Part shown: in pieces, positions 8,278 through 15,400 of the stretch | Layout: each line of letters opens with the position of its first letter | Numbering within the stretch: the stretch's first letter is position 1 | Virus record (IMG/VR): IMGVR_UViG_3300035662_000164 | Span: 1 to 23,663 of that record | Strand: one strand, 5' to 3' | DNA length: 23,663 nt | Origin: a virus | Made by a program: the position numbers and the translations under genes | The notes under the pieces: model-generated | What the model saw: the letters and a program-made list of their open reading frames with translations, nothing else | Database searches by the model: none | Told to the model about the DNA's origin: nothing

Positions 8278-8685
8278 ATGGCCTTGCAATTATCAACAAC
8301 AGTCCGAAATGCTCGCCTCGACGCCATTGAAACGACTATCGGCGTGAGCGCCGTTCTCAAAATCCGCACGGGCGCAGCGCCGGCAAACTGCGGCACCGCA
8401 GACAGCGGCACCGTACTGGCAACGCTGGCACTTCCGGCCGACTGGATGGCCGCAGCGTCCGCTGGCGCCAAAGCCAAGTCGGGCACATGGGAAGACACCA
8501 GCGCCGACGCCACCGGCACCGCCGCGCATTTCAGGCTGTACGCCAGCGACGGCACCACCTGTCACGCACAAGGGACGGTGACGGCAACCGGCGGTGGCGG
8601 TGATCTGCAAGTGGATAACACCAGCTTCGCCATCAGCCAGGCCTTCAGCGTCACCAGCTTTAGCCTGACCGACGGCAACGCCTGA
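8278..8685 (+). CDS. Putative virion protein of unknown function
   Basis: A 135-residue Ala/Thr/Gly-rich protein without signal peptide or membrane helix. It begins with MALQLSTTVRNARLDAIE and has beta-rich segments such as TAAHFRLYASDG and QVDNTSFAISQAFSV. This pattern is common in small phage structural proteins, but I do not recognise an assigned family. The start has a good site (GTAAGGAACCAGC-ATG). It lies two bases from the next small gene, and both sit just before the head closure gene. Confidence 0.72.
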   Translation: MALQLSTTVRNARLDAIETTIGVSAVLKIRTGAAPANCGTADSGTVLATLALPADWMAAASAGAKAKSGTWEDTSADATGTAAHFRLYASDGTTCHAQGTVTATGGGGDLQVDNTSFAISQAFSVTSFSLTDGNA

Positions 8686-8687
8686 TC

Positions 8688-8873
8688 ATGCTGCTGCTCA
8701 ACTCAACCAGCGCCATGCGCAGCGGAACACCTGTTATTGGCGGCAGCATCGTCAGTCAAAAAATCATCGGCGGTGTACCGGGCTGCATCTACCGTATTGG
8801 AATCACAATTATCACCAGCACCGGCCAGACGTTTATCGAAGGCGCTGATCTGCTTTGTGAGGAGCGGGATTAA
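8688..8873 (+). CDS. Small beta-rich protein, possible fibre-tail adaptor-like
   Basis: A 61-residue protein consisting mainly of predicted beta strands (GTPVIGGSIVSQKIIGG, then YRIGITIITSTGQTF). The pattern of a glycine turn, Y-R-I-x-I-x-I-x-T-S-x-G-Q-T and a final acidic end resembles a single Ig-like strand set, as in small phage adaptor proteins. This is only a loose resemblance. The TAA stop overlaps the ATG of the head closure gene (TAATG), which supports translation as part of the operon. Confidence 0.55.
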   Translation: MLLLNSTSAMRSGTPVIGGSIVSQKIIGGVPGCIYRIGITIITSTGQTFIEGADLLCEERD

Positions 8874-9196
8874 TGATCGCCGCAGGCCGCCTCGATCAGC
8901 GCATTACCCTGCAAACGTCTGCAATCAACCGCGACAGCCTGGGCGGCGCCACGGAAACCTGGGTCGACACGGCCACCGTCTCGGCGCGCGTCTCGCCGCT
9001 GAGTGGCCGCCGCATGGCCCAGGCGCAGCAAGTTGGCAGCGCCGTCAGCAAGCAGGTCGAAATCCGCTGGCGCGCCGGCATCACGGCCGCCATGCGAATC
9101 CGGTTCGCCGATGGCCGGGTAGCCAAGGTGAGCTGGTTTGAAGAACACAAACGCGAAGGCTGGCTGATCATGGTCTGCGAGGACATCGATGCTTGA
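8873..9196 (+). CDS. Head closure protein (gp16/gp7-like head-tail adaptor)
   Basis: Plugs the connector and provides the docking surface for the tail. The 107-residue protein has the family pattern: AGRLDQRITLQ at the N-terminus, G-G-A-T-E-T-W in the middle, a V-S-P-L-S-G-R-R segment, then R-W-R-A-G-I-T-A-A-M-R-I-R-F. These are typical of the SPP1 gp16 / HK97 gp7-like head-tail joining family. The length is normal. It overlaps the tail completion gene by 8 bases. Confidence 0.88.
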   Translation: MIAAGRLDQRITLQTSAINRDSLGGATETWVDTATVSARVSPLSGRRMAQAQQVGSAVSKQVEIRWRAGITAAMRIRFADGRVAKVSWFEEHKREGWLIMVCEDIDA

Positions 9197-9716
9197 AATC
9201 AACATCCAGGGTTTGGCAGACCTCAACAAGCAACTGCAAGACCTGCCGGCAAAAATCGAAGCCAACGTGCTGCGCGGCAGCTTGCGTGCCGGCGCCAAGA
9301 TCATCGAAGCCGAAGCCAAGCGGCTGGCGCCAGTCGGGCCGCCGCGTGTCACACGAACCAAGAATGGCGATGTCACGCTGAGAAAAGGCGGCGCCTTGCG
9401 CAATTCCATTCGCGTCTCCACGCGCTCCAGACTCAAGGCCGGTTGGCTCAACGTCAACATCAAGGCCGGCAACAAGGACGCCTGGTATGCCCACCTGGTC
9501 GAGTTCGGCACCGCCCGCCACTGGATCAAGCCGAAGAACAGAAAGAGCCTGTTTTTCGCCGGCCTCGCCAAAGAGCTCGTCGATCACCCCGGCGCAAAAC
9601 CCAAGCCCTTCATGCGTCCCGCCTTCGACGCCAAACACCGCGCCGCGCTCGATGCCATGGCGGACTACATCCGCACCCGGTTACCGAAAGAATTCAAGAA
9701 AGCCGCCGGAAAATGA
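9189..9716 (+). CDS. HK97 gp10-like tail completion protein
   Basis: A neck/tail completion protein of the HK97-gp10_like family. The 175-residue protein begins MLEINIQGLADLNKQLQDLP, typical of the family (G-hydrophobic-L-x-x-L-x-x-L-P). A helix (GSLRAGAKIIEAEAKRLAP) and the Y-A-H-L-V-E-F-G-T motif (about residues 100-108) follow. The P-F-M-R-P-A-F motif is near residue 140. Order and overlaps (8 bases upstream, ATGA downstream) match the usual neck gene cluster. Confidence 0.92.
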   Translation: MLEINIQGLADLNKQLQDLPAKIEANVLRGSLRAGAKIIEAEAKRLAPVGPPRVTRTKNGDVTLRKGGALRNSIRVSTRSRLKAGWLNVNIKAGNKDAWYAHLVEFGTARHWIKPKNRKSLFFAGLAKELVDHPGAKPKPFMRPAFDAKHRAALDAMADYIRTRLPKEFKKAAGK

Positions 9717-10111
9717 GCGCCGAACTCGCGGTCTATACCCTGCTGGCCAACCATACCGGCCTGGGCAATCTGGTTAGCCAACGCATCTATGCCGACGCCC
9801 GCCCGGAACTCGATCCCTTGCCCGCCGTGGTCTACGCCACCATCAGCGATACACCCACGCCGCCGATCGACGCCACCGCCGGGCTCGAACCCTGCACTGC
9901 GCGCGTTCAGGTCAACTGTCTGTGCACCAGCGCCGCCGCCAGAAAAAGCCTCACCGAACAGGTCATTGCCGCGCTGCATAAACAAAGCGGCAGCATTGCC
10001 GGCGTCAGCGTGCAGGCCATCCTGCAAAGCAGCGCCGGCCCCAGTCAGTACGACGCCCTGGTGGATGTGTACAGCCAGAGCGTTGATTTCATCGTGCATT
10101 ACCTGAGATAG
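9713..10111 (+). CDS. Tail terminator/completion protein, DUF3168 (gp17-like)
   Basis: A 132-residue protein of the DUF3168 / SPP1 gp17-like family that caps the tail and joins it to the head. Characteristic features are the N-terminal LAVYTLLANHTGLGNLVSQR segment, a P-L-P-A-V-V-Y motif around residue 40, and beta strands with ARVQVNC near residue 65. The C-terminal YSQSVDFIVHYL strand is also typical. The ATG at 9713 overlaps the upstream stop as ATGA. The frame stays open further upstream only as a shadow of the gp10-like gene. Confidence 0.87.
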   Translation: MSAELAVYTLLANHTGLGNLVSQRIYADARPELDPLPAVVYATISDTPTPPIDATAGLEPCTARVQVNCLCTSAAARKSLTEQVIAALHKQSGSIAGVSVQAILQSSAGPSQYDALVDVYSQSVDFIVHYLR

Positions 10112-10144
10112 CCCAGACCCCGGCCTGCGCCGTCTCCCACATTC

Positions 10145-10166
10145 ACCCGCCCCGGCGGGTTTTTTT
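10145..10166 (+). terminator. Rho-independent terminator before the tail tube gene
   Basis: A 6-bp stem (ACCCGC at 10145-10150, GCGGGT at 10155-10160) with a 4-base loop is followed by seven T (10160-10166). It lies between the DUF3168 gene and the tail tube gene, in the same transcription direction. Confidence 0.75.
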
Positions 10167-10186
10167 ACGCCTGAAAGGAACCCACC

Positions 10187-11413
10187 ATGCCCTTAGCCAC
10201 TGGAGTTGCCAAGCAAGTCCGTTACAAAGTCGAAGCCACCTACGGCACCCCGCCCGGCGCCGCGTCCGCCCAATTGCTGCGGCGTGTGCAATCCACGCTC
10301 GACCTCTCCAAAGACACCTACCAGTCGAATGAAATCCGCGATGACTACCAGATTGCCGATTTCCGCCACGGCGTGCGCAAGGTGGCTGGATCGCTCAACG
10401 GCGAACTCTCGCCCAAAACCTATGCCGACTTCATCGCTGCCGCCTTGCGGCGAGACTTCGCCGCAGTCAGCGCCATCACCGCCCTGTCGATCACCATCGC
10501 CGCCGGCTCGCTGCTGGGCGGCATGCAGACCTACACCGTCACCCGCGCCGCTGGCGACTTCCTGACCGGCGGCATCAAGATCGGCGACGTGGTGCGTCTT
10601 ACTGCCGGCACCTTCAACGTCAACAACCTCAACAAAAACCTGATGGTAGTGGGGCTCACCGCCACCATCGCCACCGTCGTCGCCCTCAATGCCACCGCAC
10701 TGACCGCCGAAGGCCCCATTGCCTCCGCCACCCTCAGCGTGGTGGGCAAAAAGACCTACGTACCGACCAGCGGCCACACCGACAAATCGTTCAGCGTCGA
10801 ACACTGGTTCAGCGATGTCGCGCAAAGCGAAGTGTTCACCGGCTGCAAGGTCAATACCGTGGGCATCAAGCTGCCCGCCACCGGCATGGCCACCATCGAC
10901 GTTGGCCTGGTCGGCAAAGACCTGGTCACCGCCACCAGCCAGTATTACACCAGCCCCACCGCCGCCACCGCCACCGGCGTGGTGGCCGCAGTCAACGGCG
11001 TGCTGGTCGTGGGTGGTGTGCCCATGGCCATCTGCACCGGCATCGACCTCAACATCGAAGGCGGCTACAGCGGCGAAGCGGTGGTCGGCGCCAACACCGT
11101 GCCCAACCAGTTCCCCGGCCGCGTCAAGGCCAGCGGCCAGTTCACCGCCTACTTCGAAAACGGCACCCTGCGCGACGCCTTCCTGAACGAGACCGAAATC
11201 AACCTCATCGTCGTCATGACCGCCAACAACGACGCCGCCGCCGACTTTATCGGCTTCACCCTGCCGCGCCTCAAACTGGGCGGCGCCAGCAAAGGCGACG
11301 GCGAAAGCGCCATCGTCGCCACCTTCCCGTTTCAGGCCCTGTTCAACAGCGCCGGCGGCACCGGCGTCAACAGCGAAAAAACCACCCTGGTCGTGCAAGA
11401 CAGCCAGGCCTGA
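10187..11413 (+). CDS. Major tail (tail tube) protein
   Basis: Forms the tail tube around the tape measure. The 408-residue protein matches the phage tail tube family that starts with A-K-Q-V-R-Y-K-V-E-x-T-Y-G-T-P-P. The segments LRRVQSTLDLSKDTYQSNEI (about residues 29-48) and RHGVRKVAGSLNGELSP (about 55-71) follow, and a beta-rich body. Glycine- and alanine-rich loops occupy the C-terminal half. The site CTGAAAGGAACCCACC-ATG and its own leader after a terminator suggest strong or separately controlled translation, as expected for a high-copy structural protein. Confidence 0.88.
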   Translation: MPLATGVAKQVRYKVEATYGTPPGAASAQLLRRVQSTLDLSKDTYQSNEIRDDYQIADFRHGVRKVAGSLNGELSPKTYADFIAAALRRDFAAVSAITALSITIAAGSLLGGMQTYTVTRAAGDFLTGGIKIGDVVRLTAGTFNVNNLNKNLMVVGLTATIATVVALNATALTAEGPIASATLSVVGKKTYVPTSGHTDKSFSVEHWFSDVAQSEVFTGCKVNTVGIKLPATGMATIDVGLVGKDLVTATSQYYTSPTAATATGVVAAVNGVLVVGGVPMAICTGIDLNIEGGYSGEAVVGANTVPNQFPGRVKASGQFTAYFENGTLRDAFLNETEINLIVVMTANNDAAADFIGFTLPRLKLGGASKGDGESAIVATFPFQALFNSAGGTGVNSEKTTLVVQDSQA

Positions 11414-11424
11414 TGTGTGTTTGA

Positions 11425-11446
11425 CGGAATAGCCACGGCTATTCCG
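11425..11446 (+). other. Perfect stem-loop after the tail tube gene
   Basis: A 9-bp perfect stem (CGGAATAGC at 11425-11433, GCTATTCCG at 11438-11446) with loop CACG sits in the 61-base gap between the tail tube and chaperone genes. No T run follows, so it is not a classical terminator. It may protect the tail tube mRNA 3' end or attenuate transcription. Confidence 0.6.
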
Positions 11447-11474
11447 CCTCCCCTCACCCAAACAAGAGACCCTC

Positions 11475-11879
11475 ATGCTCGACATCAACGCCGTACACGA
11501 ACAACCCACAGCCACCATCGACATCCTGCACCCGGTCACGCAAGCGCCGCTGGGCGCCCAGGTGACGCTGGCCGGCCCGGAACACCCGGACCGCAAGCGC
11601 ATCCAGTTTGCCCGTCAACGCCGCGCCCGAGCCGCCTTTGCCAAACGCGGCCGTCTTGAGTTTGACGACCCGGAAGACGAACTGCAGGACGAAATCGACT
11701 ACCTCGCCGCCTGCACGCTGGGCTGGACCGGAATCGCCAAGGACGGCACCCTGATCGAACACAGCAAAGCCGCTGCCCGCGATCTGTATGCCAAACCGGA
11801 AATGCGCTGGCTGCGCGTGCAACTGGCCGCCGCGCTGAACGACCTGGAAAATTTTATCGTCACCTCCGGCAGCGACTGA
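11475..11879 (+). CDS. Tail assembly chaperone, short form (G-like)
   Basis: The 134-residue protein lies between tail tube and tape measure genes, the standard place for the lambda G-like tail assembly chaperone. It coats the tape measure during tail assembly. Features are a beta-rich start (ATIDILHPVTQAPLGAQVTL), a K-R-I-Q-F-A-R-Q-R-R-A-R-A helix and an acidic DDPEDELQDEIDYLAACTLGW segment split around residues 64-84. W-x-G and N-D-L-E-N-F near the end are also typical. The slippery site AAATTTT at 11849-11855 lies seven sense codons before its stop and allows a -1 shift into the extended form. Confidence 0.87.
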   Translation: MLDINAVHEQPTATIDILHPVTQAPLGAQVTLAGPEHPDRKRIQFARQRRARAAFAKRGRLEFDDPEDELQDEIDYLAACTLGWTGIAKDGTLIEHSKAAARDLYAKPEMRWLRVQLAAALNDLENFIVTSGSD

Positions 11880-12202
11880 TCGACCGCGTCGCAGCAGAAG
11901 CGCGTCTGTCCGCCCGCCAGCCGGACGGCCAGACGCTGGCGCAGCATCTGATGGCCGCCTGGCGGGCCAGCGGACGCCAGCCGGAGGAACTGAATTTGCC
12001 GGATGTGCCGGGTATTGCGCTGGGGGTGTATCAAGCCTGGCGCAACTTGTCGGAATCACGCCCGTCCGGGTTTGGCAAAGCGCAGGTGAGTTATGGCGAA
12101 ATTGATGCCTGGCAGCGCGTCAACAACGTGCGGCTGACGCCCTGGGAACTGGAAACATTGATCGAGATGGACCGCGCCGGGCTTCAGGCGTCTGGCGAGT
12201 AG
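11475..12202 (+). CDS. Tail assembly chaperone, -1 frameshift fusion (GT-like)
   Basis: Ribosomes that slip back one base at AAATTTT (11849-11855) read on in the -1 frame without a stop to TAG at 12200-12202. This gives a product of about 242 residues: 127 from the first frame plus 115 from the second. The second part has no good start of its own near the overlap. The frame is open from before the slip site, and its sequence (QTLAQHLMAAWRASG, then YGEIDAWQRVNNVRLTPWE) is typical of the C-terminal T-like domain of siphovirus chaperones. In the lambda model, this domain recruits the tail tube protein. Coordinates span both frames, so conceptual translation needs the slip. Confidence 0.82.
11849..11855 (+). 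promoter_or_regulatory. -1 ribosomal frameshift slippery heptamer
   Basis: A AAT TTT in the zero frame fits the canonical X XXY YYZ pattern. After a one-base slip, both tRNAs can re-pair on AAA and TTT. A weak stem (GCGAC at 11872-11876 with GTCGC at 11888-11892) lies downstream and could stimulate slipping. That stem is only suggestive. Confidence 0.8.
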
Positions 12203-12369
12203 CGGGGCGCCAGGCTGCTGTTCAATGCCTGAAACCAGAAAACCACGGTCCAGCCAAACAGTAGGTTAAGCCAGACGATGGCGTCCCACCCGGGAACACG
12301 CCTAGCCATAGCGATCACGCTGGGCAGGACGTACAGCACAGGCAACACCGCAAAAATCAGTTCGATCAT
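12184..12369 (-). CDS. Superinfection immunity-type membrane protein
   Basis: A 61-residue protein on the opposite strand with two membrane helices (about residues 3-22 and 29-51). It matches the small superinfection-immunity family (T4 Imm-like, Pfam Imm_superinfect). A leucine-rich first helix with a proline in the middle is followed by a short basic loop (ARRVPGWDAI), then L-N-L-L-F-G-W-T-V-V-F-W (34-45), the family hallmark. Such proteins sit in the inner membrane and block DNA entry of related phages. A near-perfect Shine-Dalgarno AGGAGG lies six bases before its ATG on the minus strand, which strongly supports a real gene. It overlaps the 3' end of the chaperone fusion by 19 bases in antisense. 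Confidence 0.85.
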   Translation of the reverse strand: MIELIFAVLPVLYVLPSVIAMARRVPGWDAIVWLNLLFGWTVVFWFQALNSSLAPRYSPDA

Positions 12370-12408
12370 CGGACACCTCCTGTCTGCAGTTTAGTTGAGG
12401 AATGGATC

Positions 12409-15400
12409 ATGGCCATTGAAATTGGAAGTCTGGTGGTGGAACTGTCGGCCAATGTCGCGCGTCTGTCCGCCGACATGAACAAAGCCACCGGCATCGTCAG
12501 CGGCAGCATGAAAAACATGTCCGACAGCATCCAGGGAATCAGCAACCGCATGAATCTGATTGTCGGAAGCCAGGTATTTCAGTCCCTTGATCTGCTGGCC
12601 AGGCGTGGCATGGAAGCGTTTTCCGCCATCAAGCACAGCGCCATCGATGCCGCCGATGAGCTCAACAAGCTGTCGCAGAAGACCGGCTTCAGCACCGAAT
12701 CGTTGTCTGGCCTCAAATACGCAGCAGAACTATCCGACCTCAGCCTGGAAGGCATGACCAAAAGCCTCAAGAGCTTATCGGTCAACATGGTGGAAGCCAA
12801 AGGCGGCAGCAAGGAAATGGCCGGTATCTTCAAGCAACTGGGGGTGTCGATGGACGACCCGGAAGCTGCGTTGCTGCAACTGGCCGAACAATTCCAGCAG
12901 ATGCCGGATGGCGCCCAGAAAGCCGCCCTGGCCGTCAAACTGTTCGGCAAGGAAGGCCTGACCATGATCCCCTTCCTGAACCAGGGCCGCGATGGCATTG
13001 CCGAACTGACGGCAGAAGCGCAGCGGTTTGGGCTGGTAATCGACAGCGAAACCGCGCGCCAGGCCGAAGCCTTCAACGACAACCTGACCCGACTGAAAGC
13101 CAATGTTGGCGGCTTGGTGCAGCAGCTTGGCATGTCGATGTTGCCTATGCTGATGTCGTTGTCCGAGTCGTTGCTTTCCGCAAAAACGGCGGTCGGCGGG
13201 TTTGATGACAATGTCCGTCAGATCGTCGGCCGCCGCGCAGGTGTGGAAGGGTTCGTCGAGAGCTTCGCCAGAGGCATGGCGCATCTGTACAACATGATCA
13301 TGCCGGTCATCGTCATTGGCCGGCAGCTATACGATGTGCTCAAGGGCATCGCCATCGAGGGCGCTGGCTGGGCCGCCCAGATTGGCGCCCTGGCCAGCGG
13401 CAATATCAGCGGCTTCCGCGCCATCCGCGAAGCCGTCTCGCGTGACGCAGAACAGCTACGCAAAGACTCTGATGCATTCATCGCGCGCATCTCGTCTTCA
13501 GCCCAAGGCGCTGCCGGCAATGTCACCAAGTTTTTTGACGAGCACCGCCGCACCGTCCGCAGCGGCAGCCAGAAATACCTGATGGCCAGCGAACAAGACG
13601 CACGGTTGCTGCAAACCGCCATCGACAAAGCCTATAAAGGCGCCGGGAGATCCGTCAAGGATTTCGACTCGGTGCTGTCGGCCAGTAGCAACAACAGCAA
13701 GAAGGTGGCCGACGAAGCCGCCCAGCGTCTGGCGTCCATCAAAAACGCCGATCTCGATCTGGACTTTGCCAAAGTCGCGGCAGAAACCGAAGCGATCTAT
13801 GCGCGCTCGCAAGTGCTGGTGAAGCTGCAACAGCACGCCATCGATGCCTATGCCGACTCGCTCAACGAAGCCGCCTTCGCCGCTGCCGACCTGCAGATCA
13901 AGTTCAATGGCATGGTCGACGCCAATGCCCAGGCCATGACCGAAACGGCACAATCCACCGTGGCCAGCCTGGGCGAAGAGATCGAAGGCCTGCGGCTGCG
14001 CAACGAAGAAATCGGCCTCACTGCCGAGCAGCTGGCCCTGCTCACGCAAACCCGGCTGGACGCCACCATTGCCAGCAAAGAACAGCTTTATGCCGATACC
14101 GCGCTGACCGAGCAGAATGCAGATTACCTGGCGGCATTGGCCGAGCAAATCAAACTGCTGCGCGAAAAGAAAGGGTTGTTGGGCCAAGGGGCCGCCCGCC
14201 AACTGATTGCCGATGAAGCCCGCACGGCGCAGGATGAATGGAAGCGCGCGGCGGACGACATTGAAAAGAGCCTCACAGACGCCCTGATGCGCGGCTTTGA
14301 AGGCGGCAAAGATATTGGCCGCAACTTCGTCGACACAATCAAGAACTACCTCAAGGCCGCATTCCTAAAACCGATTTCGGTGCAGATCAGCACCACACTT
14401 CTTGGCGCGGTGGGCATGGGCGGCACAGCCCAGGCAGGAGGAATTGCGGGCGGCAGTTCAAGTACGATTGGCGTCGCAGGCGGGTTGAAGGCGCTATATG
14501 ACAGCGTCGCCGGCGGCTTCGCCGCGCTGGGAAATAGCGTAGCGTTTGCCACCGAAGCGGCGGGCAATTGGTTGGTGACCAACACCACAGGTGCGCTGAA
14601 TTCGGCCGGGTCATCTTTAATGGCCAACTCCGGCGCTGTCGGCTCTGCCGCTTCCGCGCTCGGCGGCGCAGCCGCCGGCTTTGTCCTCGGCAAGATGATC
14701 AGCGGCGGCTACAGTGTAATCGGCAAGAGTGGTAATACAGCCGTGGCACTGGGCACGGCCATCGGCTCGATATGGGGGCCGATCGGCTCGGTCATCGGCG
14801 GCGCCATCGGCGGCCTGGTAAACCGCGCATTCGGCATGGGGGCAAAAAAATCCACCGGCGATGGAATTAGCGGCACGTTTGCGGGCGAAGACTTCAGCGG
14901 CTCAGAATGGGCAACCTGGAAACAAAAAGGTGGCTGGTTCCGCTCCGATAAAAGCGGCATCGACACCGGGCCGCTTTCCAATCAAGCCACCAGGGCAATG
15001 TCCGACGAGTTTGCCTGGCTGAAGCGCGCGACGACGGATTACGCCCATGCGATGGGCCTCCAGACCGATAAAATTGTGGCGTACACAAAGAGCATCAACG
15101 TCAGCCTAACGGGGCTGGATGAGGCGGGCAGGCAAGCCAAATTCACCGAGGTTTTCGCCGAAATGGCGAATGACATGGCAAACCTGGCACTGGGGACGGT
15201 AAAGTACACCCGAGCCGGCGAATCCTCCGCACAAACACTGGAGCGCTTGGTTGTCCACTTGACCGCTGTCAACGCGACGATGGCCAGCCTGTCCCGCAAC
15301 GCCTTCTCCGCCAGCCTGTCTGGTGCGGACATGGCAAACCAACTGGCTGATTTGGCCGGTGGCATGCAGGCGTTTATCGACCTCTCAGCCGGGTATTACC

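Noticed and set aside
10193-11602. Long minus-strand open frame (469 codons) across the tail tube gene
   Set aside because: It is a shadow of the tail tube gene in GC-rich DNA: low-complexity Gly/Ala/Asp/Val sequence, no ribosome binding site and no family pattern, while the plus frame is a clear tail tube protein.
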